A stretch of 64,000 bases of DNA from Chryseobacterium sediminis (GCF_008386505.1 NZ_VUNZ01000001.1:2287937-2351936), one strand, 5' to 3'; counted from the stretch's first letter, positions 9,587-19,150 are shown. Translations and numbers: made by a program. Notes: generated by a model from the letters alone, not told the origin.

Positions 9587-11242
9587 TTAATTGTTTTTTC
9601 CTAAAAAACTCAGAATATCTGTGTTGAGTTGATCTGCATTTTCAAAAGGAATCATATGGGTGGCATTGCTATAAATTTTGAGTTCTGCATTGGGAATTTC
9701 TTTGGCAATAAGCTCGGTATGTTCTGGTTTAATAACATCTTTATCTCCGGCAATCACCAATACCCTGCTTCCAATTTTATTTAAATCTTTTCTGGTGATA
9801 TGAGGCTGTGTCAGCATGATTTTCAGAAGTCTTTGTTCATTAAACTTTTTAGGATCCTTCAGTTCTTTCATGACCAGCATTTGATTTTCAAAATGATCGG
9901 TAAGCCTGTTGTCTACTCCATCAGGAAAGGCATTTGCTCCAATGGTTATCAATTTATTAAGTCTTTCCGGATATTTCAGGGCAAATTCAAAACCTGTATT
10001 CCCGCCGTCACTCCAGCCTGCAATGCTTACTTTATTTAATTTTAACTGATCCATAAGTGCTTTTACATCCTCAGCAAACATTTTATAAGTAAAATCTTTT
10101 TTTGAAGAATCTATACTTTTTCCTTGCCCTCTGGTATCTATTGCAATTACTTTGTATTGTTTTGATAAAACGGGAATCTGCTGATAGAAATCTTTTATAC
10201 TTCCGGAATTTCCATGAAGCAGAATCAATGGTTCTCCTTCACCATAGATCTCATAATAAAGATTTGTATCCTGAAGTTTGAGATATTTCCCGACAGCTGC
10301 ATTCTGCCCATACAGTGTCTGCTCCGATTCCTGAATATATTTTGATACATCAGGCATCAGTGCTTCAGTGCTGTCATCTGCCAGCCCGCTTTCGTTTTCG
10401 GGGTTATTATCGCCGTTTTTATCCATTTTCACATCAATATTAATCGCTGGTGCAGCAAGGGTCATTTTCTGCCAGTCTCCATAAAATTCTCTTATAAATC
10501 CTGTTCTGAACAAAGCAGCACTTATTCTAATTCTGCCATCAAAATCTTTTAAAAACTGTATTCCGATAAAAAATTTTCCCTGAACCCAAATATTACGATC
10601 GTTGACATCCAGCGTATAGGTTCCGTCTTTGATCATATTTTCAGTAAGTTCTACAGTAATTTCTTCTTCAAGAATATTTTTATCCGGGAAACCATTTTTT
10701 TCACTGTAAATACTGTATCTCATTAAAACCGGCTGAGTAGAAACATAACTGGCTATATTCAGATTGATATTTTTAATTTTAGATCTTTTCTTAGCATTGA
10801 ACTCTAAAGCGGTTTCTCCCAGAAAACTTTTTTTATCAAATTCCGGATTCACAGAATACGTAACGCTTTTTGTTTTTGTATTTACCCCCCAGTTTTTATC
10901 AACAAGCTTTTTAGGTTTAATGGTAATCTCCTGAATATTTTTAGTTTTCTCTGTTAAAATTATTTTTTGCTGATCATGTTTTTTAAAATTCTGTATCGTC
11001 TCCTGATAAAAATTGTATCCCGGTACTTCTATTTTAATCTTTTGCTGTGGCTCAGCATTGGAAAGGTCAATTGAAAATTTTCCTTTTTCATCAGATATAG
11101 TCCCGGTTGAATTTTTCTCAATCCCGATTTTCACATAAGGAATCGGCTGATTTTCATTTTTAGAAATAACAGTTCCGGAAATAACCTGCGCATGGAAGGC
11201 TGAAGCTGCCAAAAGGAAGAATAAAGTATGATGTATTTTCAT
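9587..11242 (-). CDS. Secreted alpha/beta hydrolase with N-terminal carboxypeptidase-regulatory-like domain
   Basis: A 551-residue protein. Residues 1-19 form a signal peptide (LAASAFHAQ). Residues about 20-100 match the CarboxypepD_reg-like beta-sandwich (ISGTVISKNENQPIPYVKIGI, GTISDEKGKFSIDLS) common on Bacteroidota outer-membrane proteins. A middle beta-rich stretch follows. Residues about 325-551 form an alpha/beta hydrolase: oxyanion loop LILLHGNSGS, nucleophile serine in GWSDGGNTG, acid in VIAGDKDVI and histidine in SNATHMIPFEN. The substrate is unknown. The combination of sandwich and hydrolase suggests action in the periplasm or at the outer membrane. The ATG at 11242 is used because an upstream TTG is part of the -7 box. 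Confidence 0.85.
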   Translation of the reverse strand: MKIHHTLFFLLAASAFHAQVISGTVISKNENQPIPYVKIGIEKNSTGTISDEKGKFSIDLSNAEPQQKIKIEVPGYNFYQETIQNFKKHDQQKIILTEKTKNIQEITIKPKKLVDKNWGVNTKTKSVTYSVNPEFDKKSFLGETALEFNAKKRSKIKNINLNIASYVSTQPVLMRYSIYSEKNGFPDKNILEEEITVELTENMIKDGTYTLDVNDRNIWVQGKFFIGIQFLKDFDGRIRISAALFRTGFIREFYGDWQKMTLAAPAINIDVKMDKNGDNNPENESGLADDSTEALMPDVSKYIQESEQTLYGQNAAVGKYLKLQDTNLYYEIYGEGEPLILLHGNSGSIKDFYQQIPVLSKQYKVIAIDTRGQGKSIDSSKKDFTYKMFAEDVKALMDQLKLNKVSIAGWSDGGNTGFEFALKYPERLNKLITIGANAFPDGVDNRLTDHFENQMLVMKELKDPKKFNEQRLLKIMLTQPHITRKDLNKIGSRVLVIAGDKDVIKPEHTELIAKEIPNAELKIYSNATHMIPFENADQLNTDILSFLGKNN

Positions 11243-11257
11243 GTTAAAAGTTTGGCA

Positions 11258-11265
11258 CAAACTTA
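11258..11265 (-). promoter_or_regulatory. -7 box of the alpha/beta hydrolase promoter
   Basis: TAAGTTTG on the minus strand fits TAnnTTTG and ends 15 nt before the ATG. Confidence 0.55.
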
Positions 11266-11385
11266 TTTATTTTCAACAATCTGCTGTCACAATTCTTTAT
11301 TAAAATTATCCTTCTTATAGTTAAAGTTCTTTTAAAAATTTTATTGTTTTTAAAAGAACTCTACAAAACATTTAAATTCCCTGCT

Positions 11386-11898
11386 TTAAAGGATATTCAT
11401 AACTTCTTCCCATGAATGAACTCTTTCGTAAGTCTCGTTTTCTATCAGTTCATTATGGGGCTGGGTAAATATCAGTCTTTGCCCGGAAAAATGATCTAAA
11501 TTTTTAGGATAATCATCAATCATCACATCTCCGGAAACTACTTTCTTACTTCCACAAAGAACAATCTGCTCCCAGGTGATGAATGGGAAATGCTCTGCCA
11601 GCCAATCGTATTTTTCTCTTAAGCTGTTGGGAAATTCCATGCCTGCCGATACAATATACAGATCGTATTTATTATTCAGGTATTCCATTGCTTCACGGCT
11701 TCCTTTCATTACAGGCAGCGTTCTGAAAAACCCTATTTCATTAACGTGTTTTTTTCCATTCGGAAAGGATTCTATTTCTGGCTTACCTGCTAAATCACTG
11801 ATTTCAATTTCTCTTCCTGTATCTCTTTTTTCAAATTGTACCAGCTGATGATATACATCCGCCATTACCCCATCCATATCGACAATTACTTTTTTCAT
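11386..11898 (-). CDS. 5'(3')-deoxyribonucleotidase (NT5C family HAD phosphatase)
   Basis: A 170-residue HAD-superfamily phosphatase. Motif I is VDMDGVMADVY (residues 5-15) with the nucleophile aspartate and the acid/base aspartate. Motif II falls at YIVSAGME and motif III/IV at VMIDDYPKNLDHF. This small cytoplasmic family (NT5C) dephosphorylates deoxyribonucleoside monophosphates, keeping dNTP pools in check. It is monocistronic, with about 140 bp of AT-rich sequence on its downstream side. Confidence 0.85.
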   Translation of the reverse strand: MKKVIVDMDGVMADVYHQLVQFEKRDTGREIEISDLAGKPEIESFPNGKKHVNEIGFFRTLPVMKGSREAMEYLNNKYDLYIVSAGMEFPNSLREKYDWLAEHFPFITWEQIVLCGSKKVVSGDVMIDDYPKNLDHFSGQRLIFTQPHNELIENETYERVHSWEEVMNIL

Positions 11899-12063
11899 TA
11901 CTTCAATCAGATTTTTGTATTATTTATTATTAAAAAAATGTATTCACTATGTTCTATCAAATTTACTGAATAGTTTTTTCAGCCCGCCTGCAAACTCTAT
12001 TAAAAAATTATAAATATTCATTTTTATAAAAGAGGTTCGGGAAAATTTTAGGTTACATTTTCG

Positions 12064-12071
12064 TATTTTTG
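12064..12071 (+). promoter_or_regulatory. -7 box of the ABC-F gene promoter
   Basis: TATTTTTG fits TAnnTTTG and lies about 40 bp before the ATG at 12111, giving a normal untranslated leader. I see no clear TTG -33 box at 19 bp. Confidence 0.5.
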
Positions 12072-12110
12072 CGGTTCAGTTCAAAATTAAAATCAAACCA
12101 TTAATTTCCA

Positions 12111-14006
12111 ATGAATTACGTTTCTGCAGAAAATCTTACCAAATCTTACGGCATCAAAGTTTTATTTGAAAACATTACTTTTCACATCAATGAAGGGGAT
12201 AAAATTGCTATTGTTGCCAAAAACGGAAGTGGAAAATCTACCCTTCTGAAAATATTAATGGGTAAAGAAATTGCAGACAGCGGAACTGCGATCATCAATA
12301 AAGATATTCAGGTTGTATTATTTGACCAGGAAATTGATTATGATCCTAAACTCAGCATTGAAGAATTTATGATGGCGCTGGATTCAGAACCTATTCTTGC
12401 GCTTAAAAATTATCATAAATCTCTTCATTCTACAGATAATGATTTTATTGAAAAAGCATTGGCCGATATGGAGGCTCATAAGGCATGGGATCTTGAAAAT
12501 GAAATGAAACAGATTCTTTCCCAGCTTAAGATCACTGATCTGGAAGCCAAGATGGGAACACTTTCCGGAGGACAGATCAAGCGTGTAGCACTGGCTAAAC
12601 TTTTAACGGAAACAAGAGCTGAACACAGACATACACTGCTTATCATGGATGAGCCTACCAACCATTTGGATGTGGATATGGTAGAATGGCTTGAAAATTA
12701 TCTGAATAAGGCAAAAATCACATTATTACTTGTAACCCACGACCGATATTTCCTTGACAGTGTTTGTGACATTATCTGGGAAATGGAAGATAGAAACCTG
12801 TATGTTCATAACGGTTCATATGCTACTTATCTTGAGAATAAAATGATTCGTGAGGAGAATCTAAATGCTACTATTGATAAGGCTAATAACCTTTACAGAA
12901 AGGAGCTGGAATGGATGCGCAGACAGCCGAAAGCCAGAACCACAAAATCAAAAAGCAGAATTGATGCTTTCTACGAAACTGAAAAGGTTGCCAAAACCGA
13001 TACAAGAAAGGATGGACTGGAACTGGATTTTGAAATGAAACGTCTGGGAAATAAAATTCTTGAACTTAAACATATTGATAAAAGTTTTGGAGCAAAAGTT
13101 CTTTTAAAAGACTTCAGCTACCAGTTTCAACGTGGTGAGAAAGTAGGAATCATCGGGAAAAACGGGGCAGGAAAATCTACCCTTCTTAATATTATCCAGG
13201 GTTTGGAAAAAGCAGACAAGGGTGAAATTGAAACCGGAGAAACGATATCTTTCGGTTATTTCGCTCAGAAAGGGCTTACTTATAAAGAGGATGAACGTGT
13301 GATTGACTTTATTAAGGAGATTGCAGAATTTTATCCTTTAGCGAATGGAAGAAGTCTGTCAGCATCGCAATTCTTAAGACTGTTCTTATTTGATGATCAG
13401 ACTCAGTACTCTCCTATCTCCAAACTTTCAGGCGGGGAAAAGAGAAGGCTTCACCTAATGTATATTTTGTATCAGAATCCTAATTTCCTGATTTTTGATG
13501 AGCCTACGAATGACCTGGATCTTCCTACATTAACGGTTCTTGAAAACTTTCTTCAGCAATTTCAGGGATCTTTGATTATTGTTTCCCACGACAGGTATTT
13601 CATGGACAGAATTGTAGATCATGTGCTGGCTTTTGAGGGAGACGGAAAAATCAGAAATTTTGTAGGAAATTTCTCAGAATACAGAGAAGCAAGAAGTCGT
13701 GAAGAAGCACTGGAAAAAAATACCACTGTAAAACCTGAACCTGCTAAAGAAGTAGCTGTTGTAACAGAAACCGCTCCAGCTTCTGCCTCTAAAAAAAGAA
13801 AATTAACTTTTAAGGAACAAAAAGAGCTGGAAACAATAGAAAAAGAAATGCCTGAACTGGAAGATCAGCGTTCCAAAATTCTAGACCAACTCAACAATGA
13901 AGCAGATTACGAAAAGATAGCCAAACTCTCTTCCGAACTGGAAACGGTTTCAGAAAAACTGGAAAACCATGAGATGAGATGGCTGGAGCTTCAGGAAATC
14001 CTTTAA
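12111..14006 (+). CDS. ABC-F family ATPase (Uup-like)
   Basis: A 631-residue soluble protein with two ABC domains in tandem and no membrane segments. Walker A motifs are AKNGSGKST (residues about 37-45) and GKNGAGKST (about 348). Signatures are LSGGQIKR and LSGGEKRR, and Walker B motifs LLIMDEPTNHLD and FLIFDEPTNDLD. The linker between them is basic and helical, as in ABC-F proteins that bind the ribosomal E site. The C-terminus (about 560-631) is a charged coiled coil (KELETIEKEMPELEDQ, ELETVSEKLENHEMR), the layout of Uup. It probably resolves stalled or misfolded ribosome states; antibiotic resistance cannot be inferred. Confidence 0.9.
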   Translation: MNYVSAENLTKSYGIKVLFENITFHINEGDKIAIVAKNGSGKSTLLKILMGKEIADSGTAIINKDIQVVLFDQEIDYDPKLSIEEFMMALDSEPILALKNYHKSLHSTDNDFIEKALADMEAHKAWDLENEMKQILSQLKITDLEAKMGTLSGGQIKRVALAKLLTETRAEHRHTLLIMDEPTNHLDVDMVEWLENYLNKAKITLLLVTHDRYFLDSVCDIIWEMEDRNLYVHNGSYATYLENKMIREENLNATIDKANNLYRKELEWMRRQPKARTTKSKSRIDAFYETEKVAKTDTRKDGLELDFEMKRLGNKILELKHIDKSFGAKVLLKDFSYQFQRGEKVGIIGKNGAGKSTLLNIIQGLEKADKGEIETGETISFGYFAQKGLTYKEDERVIDFIKEIAEFYPLANGRSLSASQFLRLFLFDDQTQYSPISKLSGGEKRRLHLMYILYQNPNFLIFDEPTNDLDLPTLTVLENFLQQFQGSLIIVSHDRYFMDRIVDHVLAFEGDGKIRNFVGNFSEYREARSREEALEKNTTVKPEPAKEVAVVTETAPASASKKRKLTFKEQKELETIEKEMPELEDQRSKILDQLNNEADYEKIAKLSSELETVSEKLENHEMRWLELQEIL

Positions 14007-14011
14007 TAGTT

Positions 14012-14160
14012 ATGAATTAAAAATTATGAATTATAAATGAATCAGAGGGTTTGAGGGTTTGAGTGTAAACGAGTTGGAAATTTCTAATCACGACTGTTAT
14101 CAACCTTGAACTTTAGACCTTGACCCTTAAATTCATTCATAATTCATAATTTATAATTGA
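14012..14160. repeat. Short non-coding element with inverted ends
   Basis: The left arm at 14012-14042 (ATGAATTAAAAATTATGAAT...) and right arm at 14131-14160 (ATTCATTCATAATTCATAAT...) are imperfect reverse complements and enclose about 90 bp without an ORF. It fills the gap between the ABC-F and oxidoreductase stops and may act as terminator or be a MITE-like remnant. Confidence 0.55.
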
Positions 14161-14169
14161 ATAATCCTT

Positions 14170-15225
14170 TTATAATTGAATAATTCTTTCTTCTTTTGCA
14201 CTTTCCAGAGAAGCATCAATGATTTTCATATTCTGAATGACTTCTCTACCCGGAGATGGTAAAGCATATCCAAACACAATGTGTTCATAGATCTGCTGGT
14301 AATAATCCATATAATTTCCGGCTTCACTTGATGTCAGAGTTCTTTCTGTTTCTGATTGATCATTCAGGAAGTTCAAAATTCCGTCTGCTTCTTTCAATGG
14401 CTGGGTCCATTCTTTACCATATACAGGAATAGCCCCTGCTACCAATTCATTTTCCTGATTATCTGTTCTTTCCTGTAAAAAAGTACCTCTGTCACCGTGA
14501 ATCGTATAGGCATAATGACCTTCTTTACTGAAAACCGATGTTTTTAGTCTTACTCTCAGATCATTTTTATAGAATAGCAGGATCTCAAAATAATCATTCG
14601 CAAATTCTTTTCCCTTCATAGAAAATACATCTGCAAAAAGTTTTTCAGGATATCCAAAATACTGTACCGCCTGATCTACAAGATGCGCTCCCAGATCATG
14701 AAGTGTTCCTGAACCCGCCTGATCCGGACTTTCTTTATGCTGTTTTCCACTGGGAGTGGTACGGAATCTGTCAAAACGAATTTCGGCCTCTTTAATATTT
14801 CCTATTTTTTTATCATTTAAAATCTTTTGAACCTGCAAGAAGTCACGGTCGAATCTTCTGTTTTGATATACACTTAAAAACAATCCTTTTTCTTCAGCCA
14901 ACTGTACCAGCTCTTCTGCTTCGGAAACATTTACAGTAAAGGGTTTTTCTACAATAATATTTTTTCCGGCTTCCAGTGCTTTTTTTGCATATTCATAATG
15001 CGTCTGGACAGGAGTATTGATGATCACCAGCTCTACATCTGCATGCTGAAGCATTTCTTCTACAGAACGGTAAATGGTTGCTTCCGGATACTTTTCTTTT
15101 GACTCTTCTTTACTTCTTTCTACCACCGCAGAAATAAAAAATCCCGGATGTTCCTTTAAAAAGGGAGCATGGAATACTTTTCCGCTCATTCCAAAGGCGC
15201 AAAGCCCTGCTTTTACCAATTGCAT
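14170..15225 (-). CDS. Gfo/Idh/MocA family oxidoreductase
   Basis: A 351-residue NAD(P)-dependent dehydrogenase. The Rossmann fold starts at the N-terminus (VKAGLCAFGMSGKVFHAPFL), and the family signature EKPFTVNVSEAEEL with the conserved lysine-proline pair lies near residue 100. The C-terminal domain carries GSGTLHDLGAHLVDQAVQYFG, with the conserved aspartate and histidine near the active site. Substrates in the family are sugars, inositols or related polyols; which one applies here is not visible. The ATG at 15225 is preferred because it begins directly before the Rossmann strand; an in-frame ATG 25 codons upstream would add a tail atypical of the family. Confidence 0.85.
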   Translation of the reverse strand: MQLVKAGLCAFGMSGKVFHAPFLKEHPGFFISAVVERSKEESKEKYPEATIYRSVEEMLQHADVELVIINTPVQTHYEYAKKALEAGKNIIVEKPFTVNVSEAEELVQLAEEKGLFLSVYQNRRFDRDFLQVQKILNDKKIGNIKEAEIRFDRFRTTPSGKQHKESPDQAGSGTLHDLGAHLVDQAVQYFGYPEKLFADVFSMKGKEFANDYFEILLFYKNDLRVRLKTSVFSKEGHYAYTIHGDRGTFLQERTDNQENELVAGAIPVYGKEWTQPLKEADGILNFLNDQSETERTLTSSEAGNYMDYYQQIYEHIVFGYALPSPGREVIQNMKIIDASLESAKEERIIQL

Positions 15226-15365
15226 ATTATAATTTTTAACAAATATATTCATAAAAAATTCTCTATTCCCCAGTCTAAAGGAGCTATAGAAATAATCCAT
15301 CTCATCAACCGTAACAAATATGATTTAAATCATAAATTTATTTTTATCTATTCTAAACAAATACT

Positions 15366-15373
15366 TACATTTG
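15366..15373 (+). promoter_or_regulatory. -7 box of the TonB-dependent receptor promoter
   Basis: TACATTTG fits TAnnTTTG, 34 bp before the ATG. No Fur-like palindrome is evident around it by eye. Confidence 0.5.
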
Positions 15374-15407
15374 CGCCTTATTTAAAACTGTTCTACATAA
15401 AAATAAA

Positions 15408-17693
15408 ATGAAAAGACAACTACTTTCTTTAGGTCTTCTATTTATTGCTGTTTCAGCGAGTTCACAGATGAAAAATGCTGAAGCAGACACCATCAGAACT
15501 CAGACCATTGAGGATATTAATCTTCACAAAACAGGAAATCCTAACCAAGCGAGACCATTATCGACAAAATCAAACCTGACGGTAATGGAAAATCCACAGC
15601 CTATTGCTATTGTTACCCATGAAATCATTGAGCAGCAGCAGGCAAAACAGCTAAGTGATGTTCTTCAGAATGTAAATGGATTGTATCTTACTTCATCCAG
15701 AGGAAATTCTCAGGATAGCTTTGGTGGACGTGGTTTCATTTTAGGAAATGATAACATTTTTAAGAATGGTTCAAGAATAAACAGTGGTGTTTTCCCTGAA
15801 GTAAGTGGTCTTGAAAGAGTAGAAGTTTTAAAGGGAGCGAATGCTATGCTTTTTGGTAATACAGCAGCAGGTGGTGTTATCAATATGATTACAAAAAAAC
15901 CTAAATTCAATTTTGGTGGAAGCGTAGGACTAAACGGCGGAAGCTGGAATTCTTATAAACCAACAGTTGATATTTATGGACCTTTATCCAAAAATGTTGC
16001 ATTCAGAATCAATGGAGCCTATGAGCATGCTGAAAGTTTCAGAGATGTTGTAGAATCAGAAAAATATTACTTCAATCCTTCATTCTTATTTAATTTAAGT
16101 GATAAGTCTCAATTAATTGTTGAGGCAGATTATCTTAAAAATAATTTCACTCCGGATTTCGGAATCGGATCTATTACTGAAAAAGACCAAAGCTACAGAT
16201 TGAATGACGCGGTTTCCAGAAACACGTTCTTCGGAACTGACTGGCAATATCAAAATGTACAGCAAGCTTCTACGAACGTAACCTTTAATCATCAGTTTAA
16301 CGAAAGATGGTCTTTGAACGCTACTGCTTCTTACCAAAACTATACTAAGGATTATTTTTCTTCTGAAAGAGTACAATGGATATATGAAACTAAAGATGCC
16401 ACTGTAGATCCTAACAGATTATCATGGAAAAGACCTTTCGGTAGAACTTATAACGAACAAAATTACACTTCTGCACAAGTAAATATCAATGGTGAATTCA
16501 ATACAGGAAAAATCAACCATAAAGTTTTAATTGGTTCAGATGCTGATTATAGCCAGGCGGATGCTTATGCTTATAATATTACAGCTCCTAAAAATCTTCT
16601 ATACTTAGATGATCCTTCAACATGGGGAAGTATTGATATGCCGAATTCTACTCTTAGTACAAAAAACAGAATCAATACAAGAAGAATCGGGATCTATGCA
16701 CAGGATTTTATCAGCTTAACAAAGCAGCTAAAAGTAATTGCAGGATTAAGATGGTCTTATATAGAAAATATGCCTACGCTGACAACTCGTTTTACATTAA
16801 ATGATAAAATTGAAGTAGCCAATTCTTCAACGTCTGACAATGCATTTTCTCCAAAAGTAGGTTTGGTTTATGCTCCGAATGAAAACCTTTCGGTGTTTGC
16901 AACTTATACAAATTCGTTTGCTTCAAATGCAGGATATACTTCAGATCAATTTGGTACGGTAAATACCAATCAGCCTGTTACAGATGTTCAGAATCAGTTA
17001 ACTACTTTATCCAGACAAAGCATAAAGCCTTCAACCGTTGATCAATACGAAATTGGTATTAAAAAGAATTTCTGGAACAATGCTTTAGCTGTTAACTTAA
17101 CGGCTTACCAGATCATGTACAACAATTATTATCAAACCTATTGGTTCGCTTCTTCTCAGAACGGAGCGCCGGTAAATTCAACAGATACCAATCTTAAAGA
17201 ATTTGCAGGAAATATGAGAAGCCGTGGTGTGGAATTGGACATTACAGGAAATCCAACAGAAAACTTATCCATCATCGGAGGTTTTTCTTACAACAATTCC
17301 GTTTACATTGATACTCCTGAAAAGGGATATGTTGAGAACCAAAGACTGGTAAGAACACCTGCTACAACAGCCAATGCTTCTGTTTTCTATAAATTTACAA
17401 ACTATGTAAAAGGTTTAAAAATCGGAGCCGGAGTTTACTACATCGGAGACAGAATCGCTGGTTGGAATGATTCAAAATCTACCAATACAAGCAGAAATAA
17501 CGTGAGCAGAATGTTTGATCTGAAAGATTATACCACTGTTTCTGTATCTGTAGGCTACGAATGGAATAAATTCTCAATCCAAGGAAAAGTGGGGAACCTG
17601 TTTGATGTCGTAAACTACAATGTTCATGAAAATTATTCAGTGAATCCTATCACCCCGAGAAACTACTATTTCACATTGACATACAGACTCTAG
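15408..17693 (+). CDS. TonB-dependent siderophore receptor
   Basis: A 761-residue outer-membrane receptor. Residues 1-20 form a signal peptide (LLFIAVSASSQ). The plug domain runs from about residue 60 to 190, with NPQPIAIVTHEIIEQQ, SRGNSQDSFGGRGF and the plug-end motif VEVLKGANAMLFGNTAAGGVINMITKKP. The rest is a 22-strand barrel ending in the aromatic-terminated strand YYFTLTYRL. Plug motifs of this type are those of ferric hydroxamate/catecholate siderophore receptors. The next gene encodes a PepSY membrane protein, as often found beside siderophore receptors, and a hairpin separates the two. It imports iron chelates using TonB energy. Confidence 0.93.
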   Translation: MKRQLLSLGLLFIAVSASSQMKNAEADTIRTQTIEDINLHKTGNPNQARPLSTKSNLTVMENPQPIAIVTHEIIEQQQAKQLSDVLQNVNGLYLTSSRGNSQDSFGGRGFILGNDNIFKNGSRINSGVFPEVSGLERVEVLKGANAMLFGNTAAGGVINMITKKPKFNFGGSVGLNGGSWNSYKPTVDIYGPLSKNVAFRINGAYEHAESFRDVVESEKYYFNPSFLFNLSDKSQLIVEADYLKNNFTPDFGIGSITEKDQSYRLNDAVSRNTFFGTDWQYQNVQQASTNVTFNHQFNERWSLNATASYQNYTKDYFSSERVQWIYETKDATVDPNRLSWKRPFGRTYNEQNYTSAQVNINGEFNTGKINHKVLIGSDADYSQADAYAYNITAPKNLLYLDDPSTWGSIDMPNSTLSTKNRINTRRIGIYAQDFISLTKQLKVIAGLRWSYIENMPTLTTRFTLNDKIEVANSSTSDNAFSPKVGLVYAPNENLSVFATYTNSFASNAGYTSDQFGTVNTNQPVTDVQNQLTTLSRQSIKPSTVDQYEIGIKKNFWNNALAVNLTAYQIMYNNYYQTYWFASSQNGAPVNSTDTNLKEFAGNMRSRGVELDITGNPTENLSIIGGFSYNNSVYIDTPEKGYVENQRLVRTPATTANASVFYKFTNYVKGLKIGAGVYYIGDRIAGWNDSKSTNTSRNNVSRMFDLKDYTTVSVSVGYEWNKFSIQGKVGNLFDVVNYNVHENYSVNPITPRNYYFTLTYRL

Positions 17694-17720
17694 AATTCTT
17701 TTTATAATAATTCTTTCATT

Positions 17721-17756
17721 AAAAGTGGAAATTGCATTTTTGCAGTTTCCACTTTT
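17721..17756 (+). terminator. Hairpin after the TonB receptor
   Basis: AAAAGTGGAAA (17721-17731) pairs with TTTCCACTTTT (17746-17756), with a further TGCA/TGCA pairing inside the loop. It may only partly end transcription, since the PepSY gene starts 33 bp later. Confidence 0.7.
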
Positions 17757-17788
17757 GAAATTTTAAAACAAAAACAAAACAATAAGAT

Positions 17789-18304
17789 ATGGATAAGATT
17801 AAAGACACTAGAAGTTTCATGAGAATTACACACCGTTATCTGGGGTATTTCCTTGCCGGAATTATGGCCGTGTATTCTTTAAGTGGAATCCTTCTGGTGT
17901 ACAGAGACACCGATTTTCTGAAGAATGAAAAGAAATATGAAAAAAACATCGCTGCCAATCTTTCAGAGAAAGAACTGAAAAAAGAGCTGAAGATGAAAGG
18001 CCTTGAAGTGGAAAAAACAGAAGGAAGTGTTCTTTATTTTAAACAGGGAACTTACGACAGCGCAACCGGAAAAGCAAAGTACACTAAGAAAGAATTACCT
18101 TTCGTATTAGATAAAATGGTTTCTCTTCACAAATCGCAGTCTAAAGATGCTATATCGCCTCTAAGTGTATTCTTTGGAGTTTCTCTTTTCTTTTTTGTGA
18201 TTTCCAGCTTCTGGATGTTTAATCCTAAAACAAAGGCTTTCAAACGCGGAATCAAGTTTACGATTGCAGGATTGATTATCTCTTTGATTCTTTTATTTAT
18301 TTAA
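17789..18304 (+). CDS. PepSY-associated membrane protein
   Basis: A 171-residue protein. The N-terminal THRYLGYFLAGIMAVYSLSGILLVYRD is the PepSY-associated transmembrane helix. A periplasmic domain rich in lysine follows (about 45-115), then two more membrane segments (VFFGVSLFFFVISSFWMF and FTIAGLIISLILLFI). It is shorter than the usual four-helix iron-uptake PepSY proteins. It lies directly downstream of the siderophore receptor, which suggests a role in ferric-siderophore handling, perhaps reduction, at the inner membrane. That role is inference. Confidence 0.75.
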   Translation: MDKIKDTRSFMRITHRYLGYFLAGIMAVYSLSGILLVYRDTDFLKNEKKYEKNIAANLSEKELKKELKMKGLEVEKTEGSVLYFKQGTYDSATGKAKYTKKELPFVLDKMVSLHKSQSKDAISPLSVFFGVSLFFFVISSFWMFNPKTKAFKRGIKFTIAGLIISLILLFI

Positions 18305-18327
18305 TAATCAGGGAGCTGAACAAAAGA

Positions 18328-18358
18328 AAAAAAGACCTTGGGGTTATTACTCTTTTTT
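18328..18358 (+). terminator. Weak AT-rich terminator after the PepSY gene
   Basis: AAAAAAGA (18328-18335) and TCTTTTTT (18351-18358) pair across a 15-nt GC-rich loop, followed by T-rich sequence. Confidence 0.45.
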
Positions 18359-18493
18359 ATCATTTCCTTTTTAAAACCCTACTTTTATTTTCTTTATGAT
18401 TATGAAATCCGCAGTGAATATGTTAAAAAACTGATTTATATCTTCCTGACAATGTTAACGTTTATTTAGAAAAATTACCTAAAATTAAGAGTA

Positions 18494-18509
18494 TGGCACA
18501 TTTATTGTT
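18494..18509 (+). promoter_or_regulatory. Sigma-54-like promoter before the small barrel gene
   Basis: TGGCAC, 5 bp, TTGTT gives the -24/-12 spacing of sigma-54 promoters (GG, 10 bp, then GT instead of the canonical GC). It lies about 50 bp before the ATG at 18560, and no TAnnTTTG box is seen there. This is suggestive only. Confidence 0.3.
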
Positions 18510-18559
18510 TTTTCTATAACTCGTGAATAATAAACATTTAATTATTAAAATAATAAATT

Positions 18560-19150
18560 ATGAAAAAACTTATTTTAACAGGGATATTAGCCGTAGCAGG
18601 TTTAACAGCAACCGCAAACGCTCAGATTCAGAAAGGTAATTGGATGGTAGGGGGTAACCTTGCAGGGGCAAATTTTGGTTTAAATGAAGGAGCAGGATAC
18701 GACTTTGCAATTCAGCCAAAAGGAGCATATTTCATTGAAGATAATATTGCAGTTGGGGGATATGTGGATTTAGGCTTCAAAGGAGCTAAAGATGCACCCA
18801 CTACTTTTACATATAATGTAGGAGCATTAGGGCGTTATTACCTTAACCCGGGAGAACAGGGAGTAAACAACCTGCTTCACCACGGAAGATGGTTCTTTGA
18901 AGGTAACGTAGGTGTTGGAGGGATGTCAATCTCTAAAGGAGGTTCTTCTTCTAACGGTCTTAACTTCGGATTCGGACCTGGTTATTCTTACTTCATCACT
19001 CCAAACATCGGATTGGAAGGTTTAGTGAAATATGATGCAAATGCAGGATTCGGAAGCGGTGGATATACTAACAAAATTACTTTTGGTTTAGGATTCCAGA
19101 TTTATCTTCCAACGTCTAAAGCAAAACAAATCATCAACGACGTTAAGTAA
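18560..19150 (+). CDS. Small outer-membrane beta-barrel protein
   Basis: A 196-residue protein. Residues 1-21 form a signal peptide (LTATANAQ). Eight or so amphipathic strands with many glycines follow (WMVGGNLAGANFG, AVGGYVDLGFKG, WFFEGNVGVGGMS, GFGPGYSYFITPNIGLEG, ITFGLGFQIYLP). This is the OmpW/OmpX-like porin-family barrel often abundant in Flavobacteriia. Codon use looks optimised, and the gene ends in an exceptionally strong terminator, both pointing to high expression. The function is not known beyond membrane structure. Confidence 0.8.
   Translation: MKKLILTGILAVAGLTATANAQIQKGNWMVGGNLAGANFGLNEGAGYDFAIQPKGAYFIEDNIAVGGYVDLGFKGAKDAPTTFTYNVGALGRYYLNPGEQGVNNLLHHGRWFFEGNVGVGGMSISKGGSSSNGLNFGFGPGYSYFITPNIGLEGLVKYDANAGFGSGGYTNKITFGLGFQIYLPTSKAKQIINDVK

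Noticed and set aside
11258..11260. TTG start for the alpha/beta hydrolase
   Set aside because: Part of the -7 box; signal peptide begins cleanly at the ATG at 11242.
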